Notes: generated from the letters alone by a model not told the origin. DNA of 64,000 nt from Benzoatithermus flavus (GCF_037908215.1 NZ_JBBLZC010000006.1:124001-188000), one strand, 5' to 3'. Shown: positions 14,899-23,085, counted from the first letter of the stretch. Translations and numbers: made by a program.

Positions 14899-16020
14899 AT
14901 GCGCATGACACTCTCCGTGATCAAGGCCGACGTGGGCTCGATCGGCGGTCATACCAAGCCCTCGGCACGGATGCTGGACGCGGTGCGCGCCGCGGTTCAG
15001 CGCGCCATCGACGAGCATCTCCTGCTCGACGGCTTCGTCGCCCATACCGGCGACGACATCGCGATCATCATGTCGCATGCCGAGGGCAAGAACAGCGCCA
15101 GGATCCACGACTTCGCCTGGGCCGCGTTCCTGGAGGCGACCGACATCGCCAGACGCCAGGGGCTCTACGGCGCCGGTCAGGATCTCCTCGTGGATGCGCC
15201 CTCGGGCAATCTGCGCGGTGCGGGCCCGGCCGTGGCGGAGATCACCTTCGAGCACACGCTGAAGGCACCCCGGCCGGCCGAATCCTTCATGGTGCTGGCC
15301 GCCGACAAATGCGGCCCCGGCGCCTACAACCTGCCGCTCTATCTCGCCTTCGCCGATCCCATGTACTGCGCCGGCCTGATGCTGCCGCAGATGATCAAGG
15401 GCTTCGCCTTCCACGTCATCGACATGGACAACGCCAAGGCCGACAGCATCGTCGAGCTCGCGGCACCGGAGGAGAGCTACCACATCGCGGCCCTCCTGCG
15501 CGACAACGAGCGCTTCGGCATCGACGCCATCGTCTCGCGCACCTACGGCGAGCAGGCGGTAGCGGTCTCGGCGCAGCGCCTGCATTCGATCGCCGGCAAG
15601 TACACCGGCAAGGACGATCCGGTGGCGATCGTCCGCAACCAGGGAATCTTTCCCGCCCCGGAGGAGCTGCTGTCGCCGTTCGCGAAGGCGCATTTCGTGG
15701 GCGGGGACGCGCGCGGCTCGCACGTCATGCCGCTCATGCCCGTGCCGCTCAACACGGCGGTGACCGGCCTCTACTGCCTGCCGATCGTCTCCTGCATCGG
15801 CTTCTCGCTGGACGCCGACGGCCGGTTCTCCGAGGGCTACACCGACTTCTTCGCCAATCCGGCGTGGGACGAGGTGCGCTTACGCGCCCAGGCGAAGGCG
15901 ATCGAGATGCGCAGCCAAGGCTGGTCGGGTGCGGCGATGCTGCCCTATGCCGAGCTGGAATACGGGGGTTTTCGCGAGACCGTGAGCGGGCTGCTCGAGC
16001 GCTTCCGCCTGCGCGCTTGA
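14899..16020 (+). CDS. Archaeal-type (class V) fructose-1,6-bisphosphate aldolase/phosphatase
   Basis: 373 residues, the usual length of the bifunctional FBPA/P. It has the N-terminal metal-binding start LSVIKADVGSIGGHTKPS, then HTGDDIAIIMSH, GPGAYNLPLYLAF, and LNTAVTGLYCLPIVSCIGFS. The enzyme condenses DHAP and GAP to FBP and hydrolyses it to fructose-6-phosphate, a gluconeogenic one-way step. It is common in archaea and some deep-branching or thermophilic bacteria and much less so in Proteobacteria. A normal class II FBPase is also encoded at 59845. CGGGAGGAAC lies upstream of the ATG, and TAGAAT at 14854-14859 could be a -10 box. Confidence 0.92.
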   Translation: MRMTLSVIKADVGSIGGHTKPSARMLDAVRAAVQRAIDEHLLLDGFVAHTGDDIAIIMSHAEGKNSARIHDFAWAAFLEATDIARRQGLYGAGQDLLVDAPSGNLRGAGPAVAEITFEHTLKAPRPAESFMVLAADKCGPGAYNLPLYLAFADPMYCAGLMLPQMIKGFAFHVIDMDNAKADSIVELAAPEESYHIAALLRDNERFGIDAIVSRTYGEQAVAVSAQRLHSIAGKYTGKDDPVAIVRNQGIFPAPEELLSPFAKAHFVGGDARGSHVMPLMPVPLNTAVTGLYCLPIVSCIGFSLDADGRFSEGYTDFFANPAWDEVRLRAQAKAIEMRSQGWSGAAMLPYAELEYGGFRETVSGLLERFRLRA

Positions 16021-16066
16021 GCCGATCCCTCCTGCGCCGGCCCGAGCGAAACGTCCCGCCGAGAGC

Positions 16067-16093
16067 GGGAATAGCCGGCCCCTGGCGGTGTTC
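16067..16093 (+). promoter_or_regulatory. Putative ECF-sigma promoter of the cupredoxin-sigma operon
   Basis: GGGAATA (16067-16073) and GCGGTGTTC (16085-16093) have the same sequence and spacing as the site at 17906-17932. It lies 55 nt upstream of the cupredoxin ATG. Autoregulation by the ECF sigma encoded in this operon is inferred. Confidence 0.65.
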
Positions 16094-16148
16094 ATCCCGT
16101 TGCCGGCGATGCCAGCGCCGGCCGAGGGAGAACGAAGGGGAAGGGATC

Positions 16149-16592
16149 ATGCGCGCGATGGCGACCATGTTCCGGCAGCCGGCCCGGCAGGCGGCGGCGC
16201 TCCTGCTCGGCCTCGCCGCGCAGGCCTGGGCAGCGGCGCCTACGCCGGTGAACGTGGCGATGAGCAACGCGCCCGACGGCACGCAGAGCTTGCGGCTCGA
16301 CCGCAGCCAGGTGCCAGCGGGGCCGGTGCGGTTCGTGGTGCGGAACCTCTCCGCCGACACGGTTCACGAGTTCCTGGTGGCGAAGGCTCCGGCAGGACCG
16401 CCGCCGATGGCCCGCACGGGCAGCCGAGTCGACGAGAGAAGGCTCGAAGGCCTCGAGGAGCTGGGCGACCTCGGGCCCGGAAGGAGCGGCTCCCTGTCGA
16501 TGCGGCTGCGCCCCGGCCGTTACGTCCTGTTCTGCAACGAGCCCGGCCACTTCGTGGCCGGCATGCACGCCGAACTCATCGTCACGGAGTAG
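16149..16592 (+). CDS. Exported cupredoxin (blue-copper-like) protein
   Basis: 147 residues with a signal peptide (about residues 1-29). A plastocyanin/azurin-like fold carries a complete type-1 copper ligand set: H73 (TVHEFLV), C129, H134 and M139 (FCNEPGHFVAGM). It would bind copper in the periplasm as an electron carrier or copper sink. It is followed after 43 nt by the ECF sigma gene and sits under its likely promoter, so it is probably a target of that sigma. AAGGGGAAGGGA precedes the ATG. Confidence 0.85.
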   Translation: MRAMATMFRQPARQAAALLLGLAAQAWAAAPTPVNVAMSNAPDGTQSLRLDRSQVPAGPVRFVVRNLSADTVHEFLVAKAPAGPPPMARTGSRVDERRLEGLEELGDLGPGRSGSLSMRLRPGRYVLFCNEPGHFVAGMHAELIVTE

Positions 16593-16635
16593 GATCGAGG
16601 GCAGCGCCCCGAAGGGATGCGGAGGGCCGGCCGGG

Positions 16636-17145
16636 ATGGAGGATCTGCTGCTCCGGATCGAGGCGGAGATCCCGGCACTCCGCCGCTACGCCCGCGTCCT
16701 CCTGCACGACAGCGACGCTGCGGACGATCTCGTTCAGGATTGCCTCGTGCGTGCGCTCTCACGTCTCCATCTCTGGCGCCGGCCCGGCAACCTGCGTGCC
16801 TGGCTGTTCACGATCCTGCGTCACATCCAGCTCAACCAGCGGCGCTCGGCCGCGCGCAGCCCGCCGCCTCTGCCGCTCGCCGAGGGCGAGGAGCCCAGCG
16901 TCGCCGCTGGACAGATCAGCCGCATCGAGGTGGCCGAGACGCTGCGGGCCTTCGCCCGGCTGCCCGAGGAGCAGCGCGAGGTCCTGTCTCTCGTCGTCGT
17001 CGAGGGCCTGCGCTATCGGGAGGTCGCCGACCTCCTCGACATCTCGGTCGGAACGGTCATGTCGCGGCTGGCGCGGGGTCGCGAGCGGCTGCGGCAGATG
17101 AGCGAGGATCCCGGCACCGTCACCCCTTTCCGGAGGCTCCCATGA
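16636..17145 (+). CDS. ECF-family RNA polymerase sigma factor
   Basis: 169 residues. Sigma2 region: ALRRYARVLLHDSDAADDLVQD and RAWLFTILRHIQLNQRR. Sigma4 region: FARLPEEQREVLSLVVVEGL followed by YREVADLLDISVGTVMSRLARGRERL. No sigma3 domain or C-terminal extension. It overlaps the anti-sigma gene by 4 nt (ATGA), the usual pairing. Two matching promoter-like sites (16067 and 17906) suggest it drives its own operon and the propeller gene at 17998. The inducing signal is unknown; the cupredoxin hints at copper or redox stress. Confidence 0.92.
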   Translation: MEDLLLRIEAEIPALRRYARVLLHDSDAADDLVQDCLVRALSRLHLWRRPGNLRAWLFTILRHIQLNQRRSAARSPPPLPLAEGEEPSVAAGQISRIEVAETLRAFARLPEEQREVLSLVVVEGLRYREVADLLDISVGTVMSRLARGRERLRQMSEDPGTVTPFRRLP

Positions 17146-17903
17146 GCGGCGCGGAGCCGCATCCCGATCTCGAGGAGCTCGGCGCCTATCTCGACGGCGA
17201 GCTGGACGAGAAGCATCGGGCCACGATCGCTGCCCATCTCGCCGTCTGCCCGATGGATCGCGAGCGGGTCGCGGCCTACCGACGCTGCGATGCGGCGCTC
17301 AGGATCGGTGTGAAGGCGCTCGTGGCCGAGCGGGCGCCGGTCCGGCTCGCCAGCATCCTCCACGCCCACCGCGGGCGGCGCCGGCGGCGCGCCGCCATCG
17401 CCGCCGGGGTGCTGGCGCTCTTGGTCGGAGGTGGCGCTGCCTGGTGGGCCGTCGGGCCGGCCGGGGAGCCGACGGCCGATCTCGTCCAGATGGTGCAGGA
17501 CGCGGATGCGGCCTACCGCGTCTATCCGCTCACGTCCCCGGAAAAGGAAGGTACCCTCGATCCCGCGACCCTGAGCGCCCGGCTCTCGCAGCAGCTCGGC
17601 ACCGCAGTCCGGGTTCCGATCCTGGAGCGCTGGGGCTTCCGGCTGAGCCGCGATCAGCTCCTGGTCACCCGTTACGGCCTCGCCGCCCAGCTCACCTATG
17701 TCGATGCGGGCGGGCGCAGGCTCACCTGCCTCTTCCGCCGGCGACCCGTCTCCGGCGACGTCGAGCCGCGCTTTCGCGAGGAAGACGGGGTGGTGACGGC
17801 CTACGGCGCGGAGGGCGAGCTCGGCTACGTCATGACCAGTTCCCTTCCCCGCCACGAGCTCCATCCCATCGCCGAGGCGGTCTATCGCGCGCAAGAGTCC
17901 TGA
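17142..17903 (+). CDS. Anti-sigma factor with one transmembrane segment
   Basis: 253 residues. The N-terminal helical anti-sigma domain contains H32-x3-C36 followed by Asp39 where zinc-binding anti-sigma factors have the second Cys (HLAVCPMD), so a canonical ZAS zinc site is incomplete. A transmembrane helix spans about 84-103, and a periplasmic domain of about 150 residues follows. It would hold the ECF sigma at the membrane until a signal releases it. Translationally coupled to the sigma gene. Domain order and neighbour make the role clear even though the zinc motif is not. Confidence 0.85.
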   Translation: MSGAEPHPDLEELGAYLDGELDEKHRATIAAHLAVCPMDRERVAAYRRCDAALRIGVKALVAERAPVRLASILHAHRGRRRRRAAIAAGVLALLVGGGAAWWAVGPAGEPTADLVQMVQDADAAYRVYPLTSPEKEGTLDPATLSARLSQQLGTAVRVPILERWGFRLSRDQLLVTRYGLAAQLTYVDAGGRRLTCLFRRRPVSGDVEPRFREEDGVVTAYGAEGELGYVMTSSLPRHELHPIAEAVYRAQES

Positions 17904-17905
17904 GC

Positions 17906-17932
17906 GGGAATAACCCCGGCGCTGCGGTGTTC
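17906..17932 (+). promoter_or_regulatory. Putative ECF-sigma promoter of the TIGR03118 gene
   Basis: GGGAATA (17906-17912) and GCGGTGTTC (17924-17932) are at the same spacing as the 16067 site and start 2 nt after the anti-sigma stop codon. It is 65 nt upstream of the next ATG. Confidence 0.65.
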
Positions 17933-17997
17933 GCCGAGGAGCACGCCACCATCGGCGCGGGCGAGGCCCGGATGGCCTCGAGGAGAGGGAGGGCAGC

Positions 17998-19122
17998 ATG
18001 ACGACGCTGCGTCAGCGTCTACGAGCTTCGGCGGCGATACTGGTCTTGAGCCTGATGACGGCACTGCCACTGCAGGCGGCGGACCCGGCATCGGCCGGCC
18101 ACGGCGGCAGCATGGCATTCGTGGTGCGCAACCTCGTGTCGGACGTTCCGGGCCGGGCCGAGCACACCGACCGGAACCTCGTCAACGGCTGGGGCCTCGC
18201 CTTCGGCCCGACCACCCCGGCCTGGGTCGCCGACAACGGCACCGACGTCTCCACGGTCTATGACGGGAACGGCAACGCCCTGCCGCTCGTCGTCGCCATT
18301 CCGGGCGGTGCCCCTACCGGAATCGTGTTCAACGGCACGGGCGTGTTCAGGGTCCGCATGGGCCACACGCGGGCTCCGAGCCGCTTCATCTTCTCGAGCG
18401 AGGCGGGCGTCATCGCCGGCTGGTCGCCGGATGTCGACCGGACGCACGCGATCGCGCAGTTCCATGCGCGCGACGGAGCGATCTATAAAGGTCTCGCCCT
18501 CGCCTCGAGCGGCCACCAGCCCTACCTCTACGCCACCGACTTCCACAACGCCAAGATCGACGTTTTCGACGGCCGGTTCCGACGCGTCCGGCTCGCGGGC
18601 GACTTCATGGACCCGCGGCTCCCGCGGGGCTTCGCGCCCTTCGGCATCCAGAACATCGGCGGCAGGCTCTACGTGACCTACGCCAAGCAGGACCGGGACC
18701 GCGAGGACGACGTCCACGGGCCCGGTCTCGGCTTCGTCGACGTGTACGACGCGGAAGGCCACCTGCTCCGGCGGCTCGCGAGCCGGGGTGCCCTCGACGC
18801 CCCTTGGGGCCTCGCCCGAGCGCCCGAGCATTTCGGCCGCTTCGGCGGCGACATCCTCGTCGGCAATTTCGGCGACGGGATCATCAACGCCTATGATCCG
18901 AGGACCGGCGCGTTCGCGGGCAGCCTGCGCGGACCGGACGGCCGGCGGATCGTGATCGACGGGCTCTGGGGCCTGAGCTTCGGCAACGGCATCCCGACCC
19001 AGCCCGAGGACACCCTGTTCTTCGCGGCCGGCCCCGACGACGAGAGCCACGGCCTGTTCGGCCGGATCGACGCCGCCGGTCGCGGCGACGACGATCACGG
19101 TCACGGTGGCTACCGCTACTGA
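17998..19122 (+). CDS. TIGR03118-family exported beta-propeller protein
   Basis: 374 residues with a signal peptide (cleavage near LQAAD). Repeated beta-propeller-like strands carry the family landmarks LVNGWGLAFGPTTPAWVADN, IYKGLALA, YATDFHNAKIDVFD, FAPFGIQNIGG and GDILVGNFGDGIINAYD. The C-terminus is rich in His, Asp and Gly (DDDHGHGGYRY), a possible metal-binding tail. Function is unknown in the family. Its promoter-like site duplicates that of the ECF operon, suggesting it belongs to that regulon. Confidence 0.85.
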   Translation: MTTLRQRLRASAAILVLSLMTALPLQAADPASAGHGGSMAFVVRNLVSDVPGRAEHTDRNLVNGWGLAFGPTTPAWVADNGTDVSTVYDGNGNALPLVVAIPGGAPTGIVFNGTGVFRVRMGHTRAPSRFIFSSEAGVIAGWSPDVDRTHAIAQFHARDGAIYKGLALASSGHQPYLYATDFHNAKIDVFDGRFRRVRLAGDFMDPRLPRGFAPFGIQNIGGRLYVTYAKQDRDREDDVHGPGLGFVDVYDAEGHLLRRLASRGALDAPWGLARAPEHFGRFGGDILVGNFGDGIINAYDPRTGAFAGSLRGPDGRRIVIDGLWGLSFGNGIPTQPEDTLFFAAGPDDESHGLFGRIDAAGRGDDDHGHGGYRY

Positions 19123-19146
19123 GGGCAGCGCAAGGGCGATCCGCGC

Positions 19147-19485
19147 TCACGCGGCGGCGAGGCGGTCGATCTTCGCCGCCATGATGAAGTCGTTCTCATG
19201 CAGGCCCTTGATCTTCTTGGTCTGCAGCGAGACCGTGGCATGGCCCCAGCCGAAGCAGATCTCCGGATGGTGGCCTTCGGCCTCGGCGAGCTCCGCGACG
19301 CGTCCGACAAAGGCGAACGCGTCGCGGAAGTTCTTGAAGCGGTAGCCGCGCTGGATGCGCCGCCCGTCGTCGACCAGCTCCCAGTCCGGGACCTGGCCGA
19401 GATAGCGGGCGGCCTCGTCGCGCTCCAGGGGCGGAATCCCGCCCCGGCACGGCGTGCAGGTCTTCTCGGCGAGCGCGTCGGTCAT
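19147..19485 (-). CDS. Pterin-4a-carbinolamine dehydratase (PCD/DCoH) family
   Basis: 112 residues, a normal PCD length. It has GHHPEICFGWGHATVSLQT and the C-terminal helix HENDFIMAAKID. The usual TH in the last motif is TK here (LQTKKIKGL), a variant of one bacterial PCD branch. PCDs dehydrate 4a-hydroxytetrahydropterin; bacterial versions can also assist folate or molybdopterin chemistry. ATG 19485 was chosen because the longer frame adds an unrelated Arg-rich leader. A second, more canonical PCD is beside fae at 51577. Confidence 0.85.
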   Translation of the reverse strand: MTDALAEKTCTPCRGGIPPLERDEAARYLGQVPDWELVDDGRRIQRGYRFKNFRDAFAFVGRVAELAEAEGHHPEICFGWGHATVSLQTKKIKGLHENDFIMAAKIDRLAAA

Positions 19486-19609
19486 GGCAGAGCCCTCCGT
19501 TCGTGCGATGGATGTGGGGTGGCGGCGGCCGACGGCAAAGCCGTGTCCTGATCCGCGGCACCCTGACCTCTTACCAGAGCGGCACGGACAGGCTCTTCTC
19601 GTCCGCGCC

Positions 19610-20086
19610 ATGGACGATCTCGCCCTTGCCCGCGCCCTTCACGTCGCCGCCGTAACCTTGTGGATCGGCGGTGTCGCCTTCGTCACCACCGTGCTGCTGC
19701 CGGCCGTGCAGCGCGAGGTGCCGAAAGCGCAGCGCGTCGATTTCTTCGAGCGAATCGAGGGGCGGTTCGCCTGGCAGTCGCGGGCGACGACGCTGATCGC
19801 GGGCGCGAGCGGCCTCTACATGCTGCACGGGCTCGATCTCTGGGAGCGATTCCTCGATCCCGGCTACTGGTGGATGCACGCCATGGTGCTGACCTGGCTC
19901 GTGTTCACCCTGATGCTGTTCGTGCTCGAGCCGCTGTTCCTGCACCGCTGGTTCCGCACCCGTGCGACGCGCGACCCTGCCGGGACCTTCCGGCTCGTCC
20001 TGCGGCTGCATCGCGCGCTGCTGACGCTGGGGCTCGTCACCGTGCTCGGCGCCGTGGCGGGGGCCCACGGCTGGTATCCGTTCTGA
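19610..20086 (+). CDS. Small integral membrane protein (CopD-like)
   Basis: 158 residues with four predicted membrane helices. It begins LARALHVAAVTLWIGGVAF, resembling the first helix of CopD-type proteins where His and Trp cluster near the membrane. Further helices include LYMLHGLDLW, WMHAMVLTWLVFTLMLFVLE and RALLTLGLVTVLGAVAGAHG. Several intramembrane His residues suggest haem or metal contact. Function unknown. ATG 19610; divergent from the PCD gene. Confidence 0.7.
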   Translation: MDDLALARALHVAAVTLWIGGVAFVTTVLLPAVQREVPKAQRVDFFERIEGRFAWQSRATTLIAGASGLYMLHGLDLWERFLDPGYWWMHAMVLTWLVFTLMLFVLEPLFLHRWFRTRATRDPAGTFRLVLRLHRALLTLGLVTVLGAVAGAHGWYPF

Positions 20087-20102
20087 CCCCCCGGCTTCGG
20101 GG

Positions 20103-20516
20103 TCAGGTGGTGGCGATGGCGTCGTAGCCCTGCTCGTTGAATTCGATCAGGCAGAAGCCATGGCCGAACGGATCGGCGAACTGGGCGATCCGGCCGTAAG
20201 CCCCCTCGCGGACCTCGCCTTCGGGCCGGGCACCGGCCGCCACGGCACGGCGCACGGCGGCATCGAGATCGCTCACCACGATGTCGAGATGGACGGGTGT
20301 CCAGTGCCGGTCATAGTTGCGCGTCCGCGCGGCACCCGGTGCTATGGCGCTGCCGGCGGACTTCGCCAGGAGATAGAGCTTCGCGCAAGCACCTAAAAGC
20401 TCGACGAAGCCGTCACCGAAGCGGCGCCCGACCGAAAGGCCCAGGGCTTCGCAGTAGAAGCGCTCGGCGCGCGCGAGGTCGTCCACGTCGATGTTGACGA
20501 GCAGCTCGATCGTCAC
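20103..20516 (-). CDS. VOC superfamily protein
   Basis: 137 residues. Begins IELLVNIDVDDLARAERFYC and ends RIAQFADPFGHGFCLIEFNEQGY, the paired modules of glyoxalase/bleomycin-resistance proteins. Central metal-ligand-like HLDIVV segment. Substrate unknown. It is convergent with the membrane-protein gene (16-nt gap) and not in an operon. Confidence 0.85.
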   Translation of the reverse strand: MTIELLVNIDVDDLARAERFYCEALGLSVGRRFGDGFVELLGACAKLYLLAKSAGSAIAPGAARTRNYDRHWTPVHLDIVVSDLDAAVRRAVAAGARPEGEVREGAYGRIAQFADPFGHGFCLIEFNEQGYDAIATT

Positions 20517-20676
20517 GGATTGCCCCCTTCACCTCGATCGCCGTCCATAGGATCGTACAGAGACTAGAGGGCACCGTGTTCCGACGCGAGCATCCGATCT
20601 CGAACGCGATCGCCGAGGGTTCATCATCGCCACGTTGGCCCGCCATCGCTTCAGGCATATGCCCAGGAGGGAGCAG

Positions 20677-20928
20677 GTGGCTTCGGAGCGGCGCGTCGAG
20701 CTGTTCAGGAACGGCCGCCATCAGGCAGTACGTATTCCCCGCGAGTTCGAGCTGCCGGGGGAAGATGCGATCCTGCGCAAGGAGAAAGTCCGGCTGATCA
20801 TCGAGCCGGCGCCAGCCAAGGCCTTGCTGGCGGTCCTGGCCAGCCTTCGACCGATCGAGGAGAAGTTCCCGCAGATCGAGGAGCTGCCGCACGCGCCGGT
20901 GAGGCTTGGACGTGCGCCTTCCCGGTGA
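20677..20928 (+). CDS. VapB-type antitoxin (orphan)
   Basis: 83 residues. The swapped-hairpin AbrB/VapB DNA-binding domain is clear (RRVELFRNGRHQAVRIPREF), followed by the toxin-binding C-terminal half (LLAVLASLRPIEEKFPQIEE). The start is GTG 20677, 6 nt after a perfect AGGAGG (20665-20670); longer frames lack such a site. A vapC gene normally overlaps or follows immediately. Here only 34 nt and a terminator hairpin separate it from a convergent gene, so no PIN-domain toxin is encoded alongside. Confidence 0.8.
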   Translation: MASERRVELFRNGRHQAVRIPREFELPGEDAILRKEKVRLIIEPAPAKALLAVLASLRPIEEKFPQIEELPHAPVRLGRAPSR

Positions 20929-20950
20929 CCGGAGCGGTCGCCCGCTCCGG
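20929..20950. terminator. Hairpin between convergent vapB and OYE genes
   Basis: CCGGAGCGG and CCGCTCCGG form a perfect 9-bp stem with a TCGC loop. It starts directly after the vapB stop and 12 nt past the convergent gene's stop. No strong T-tract is present, so efficiency is uncertain. Confidence 0.5.
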
Positions 20951-20962
20951 CCGATGGGACGT

Positions 20963-22060
20963 TCAGCCGAGCCGCGCGAGGGCGGCGGCCGGGTAGTCGG
21001 TGTAACCCTTGGCGTCGCCGCCGTAGAAGGTGCTCTGGTCGGGCTCGTTCAGAGGCGTGCCCGTGAGGAAGCGGAGCGGCAGGTCGGGGTTGGCGATGAA
21101 GAGCTTGCCATAAGTGACGGCGGTGGCCCAACCGCGCTCGATCGCTTCGGCTCCGCGCGCGGCGTCGTAGCCGCCGTTGGCGAGATAGGGGCCGTGCCAG
21201 CGCTCGCGGATCCGGCGTAAGATTTCCTGCTGCTCCGGGCTCAAGGGCGCACCCATCTGCTCGACCACGTGGAGGTAGGCGAGGCCGAAGCGGTTCAGGG
21301 CCTGGGCGGCATGGCCGAAGGTCGTGGCGGGATCGCTGTCGGACATGCCGTTGAAGGGGTTCAGGGGCGAGAGGCGCACGCCGACCCGGTCCGCACCCCA
21401 GACCTCGGCCACGGCCTCCGTGACCTCGAGCAGGAAACGGGCCCGGTTCTCGGGGCTGCCGCCGTAGCGGTCGGTGCGTCTGTTGGTGCCGTCGCGCAGG
21501 AACTGGTCGATCAGGTAGCCGTTGGCGCCGTGCACCTCGACGCCGTCGAAACCCGCCGCTTTGGCGTATTCTGCGGCGCGGCGGAACTGGGCGACGAGAC
21601 CCGGGATCTCGTCCGTCTCGAGCGCCCGTGGGATGGGATGCGGCTGCATCCCGTCATAGGTCCAGGACTGGCCCTCGAGCCGGACGGCCGAGGCCGAGAC
21701 CGGAAGCGCTCCACCGGGCTGGAACGATTCGTGGCTGACCCGGCCGCAATGCCAGAGCTGGACGACGATCCGGCCGCCGGCCGCGTGCACGGCGTCGGTC
21801 ACCTTGCGCCAGCCTTCGGCCTGGGCCTCCGTATAGAGGCCGGGGGTCAGGATGTAGCCTTGCGCACCGGGGCCCATCTGCGTCGCCTCGGTGACGATCA
21901 GACCGGCCGAGGCGCGCTGCGCGTAGTAGAGGGCTGCCAGCGGACCAGGCACCTCGTCGCGCCGAGCGCGGCTGCGGGTGAGCGGCGCCATCAGGACCCG
22001 GTTCGGGATCTCGATGGCGCCGAGACGGGTCGGGGTGAACAGGATGGAAGAAGTGGGCAT
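20963..22060 (-). CDS. Old Yellow Enzyme family alkene reductase (NemA-like)
   Basis: 365 residues with the full OYE barrel: LFTPTRLGAIEIPNRVLMAPLTRSRA, TEATQMGPGAQGY, the QLWHCGRVSH motif, the EVHGANGYLIDQFLRDGTN substrate-ligand pair, and GGSPENRARFLLEV. It is an FMN enzyme that uses NAD(P)H to reduce activated alkenes, nitro compounds or electrophiles. ATG 22060. It is 23 nt downstream of thioredoxin and below a TetR regulator on the same strand, an arrangement like nemR-nemA, so electrophile stress is the likely inducer. Confidence 0.92.
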   Translation of the reverse strand: MPTSSILFTPTRLGAIEIPNRVLMAPLTRSRARRDEVPGPLAALYYAQRASAGLIVTEATQMGPGAQGYILTPGLYTEAQAEGWRKVTDAVHAAGGRIVVQLWHCGRVSHESFQPGGALPVSASAVRLEGQSWTYDGMQPHPIPRALETDEIPGLVAQFRRAAEYAKAAGFDGVEVHGANGYLIDQFLRDGTNRRTDRYGGSPENRARFLLEVTEAVAEVWGADRVGVRLSPLNPFNGMSDSDPATTFGHAAQALNRFGLAYLHVVEQMGAPLSPEQQEILRRIRERWHGPYLANGGYDAARGAEAIERGWATAVTYGKLFIANPDLPLRFLTGTPLNEPDQSTFYGGDAKGYTDYPAAALARLG

Positions 22061-22083
22061 CGCCGATCTCGCACGCGAGGAGG

Positions 22084-22416
22084 TCAGAGGGTGTCGTCGA
22101 TCCAGGCCTGGAGCCGGGCCTTGGGCAGAAGACCTACCTGGCTTCCGACCGGTTGGCCGTCCTTGAACAGGAAGAGAGTCGGCACGCTGCGGATGCCGAA
22201 GCGGACCGCGGTCTCGGGGTTGGCGTCGACGTCGAGCTTCACGACCGTGACCTTGCCGGCGTTCTCCTGCGCCAGATCCTCGAGGATCGGCGCCAGCGCC
22301 TTGCAGGGGCCGCACCAGCTCGCGGTGAAGTCGACCAGCACCGGGCTCGGTGCGGCCAGCACGTCGCTGGCGAACGAGCCGTCGGTGATCTCGCGAACGG
22401 CCTTGCTTTCGGCCAT
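22084..22416 (-). CDS. Thioredoxin
   Basis: 110 residues, a canonical thioredoxin with the active site WCGPC inside LVDFTASWCGPCKALAPILE and the cis-Pro region IRSVPTLFLFKDG. It reduces protein disulfides in the cytoplasm. It lies between the TetR gene and the OYE gene on the same strand; a copy of the TetR-like operator (22430-22448) sits just upstream. Confidence 0.95.
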   Translation of the reverse strand: MAESKAVREITDGSFASDVLAAPSPVLVDFTASWCGPCKALAPILEDLAQENAGKVTVVKLDVDANPETAVRFGIRSVPTLFLFKDGQPVGSQVGLLPKARLQAWIDDTL

Positions 22417-22429
22417 GGGATCGTCTCCT

Positions 22430-22448
22430 GTTCGTTACTGAACGGTCA
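22430..22448 (-). promoter_or_regulatory. Putative TetR operator upstream of thioredoxin
   Basis: On the minus strand the site reads TGACCGTTCAGTAACGAAC, containing the inverted repeat GTTC-N6-GAAC. It matches the site at 23086-23104 at 15 of 19 positions and lies in the 52-nt gap before the thioredoxin ATG. Confidence 0.6.
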
Positions 22449-22468
22449 AGAATACGGGACGGTCCTGC

Positions 22469-23050
22469 TCAACGCAGGACCTCGGCCACGGCGGCCACGG
22501 CATCGTCGAGCCAGGCCGGATCGGGGCGCGCGCGGGCGAGGACCAGCATTCCCTCCATGCACACGGTGAGAAACCGGGCGAGCCGCACCGGGTCGTGGGT
22601 CGCTGCGATCTCGCCGCGCGCCTGCGCCTGCCGCACGGCGGCCGCGAAGGCGCGCTCGAACCGGTCGAGGCTCCGCGCCGCCTGACAGGCGAGGTCGGGA
22701 TCGCGGTCGGCGAGCTCGATGGCGCAATTGGTGACGAGACAACCCTTGCGCTCGCGATCGCAGGCCGCATCGCGGGCAAGGCCTTGAAAGAGCGCCAGGA
22801 TCTCGGTCCGGCCGGCCTGTGGGGTTTCGAGGACGGCGAGGCGCTCGCCGAGGGCCGTGTCGAGATAGCGGGCGAGCGCTTTCAGGAACAGGCGGCGCTT
22901 GTCGCCGAAGGCGCCGTAGAGGCTGCCGCGGTGAAGCCCGGTCGCCTGCTCGAGCTCGTCGAGGGTGGCACCCTCGAAGCCCTTGGCCCGGAACACCTCG
23001 AGCGCCCGCTGCAGCACCTGCTCCTCGTCGAACTCGCGCGGTCTCGCCAT
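22469..23050 (-). CDS. TetR-family transcriptional regulator
   Basis: 193 residues. The N-terminal HTH is standard (ALEVFRAKGFEGATLDELEQATGLHRGSLYGAFGDK split over residues 16-50). The ligand domain contains two close cysteines (KGCLVTNCAIELA), as in electrophile- or redox-sensing relatives such as NemR and ComR. It probably represses itself and the downstream thioredoxin-OYE genes through the two matching GTTC-N6-GAAC sites. Inducer unknown. Confidence 0.9.
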   Translation of the reverse strand: MARPREFDEEQVLQRALEVFRAKGFEGATLDELEQATGLHRGSLYGAFGDKRRLFLKALARYLDTALGERLAVLETPQAGRTEILALFQGLARDAACDRERKGCLVTNCAIELADRDPDLACQAARSLDRFERAFAAAVRQAQARGEIAATHDPVRLARFLTVCMEGMLVLARARPDPAWLDDAVAAVAEVLR

Positions 23051-23085
23051 GACGGATGGTCTCCTCGCAAAGGAGATGATATTTC

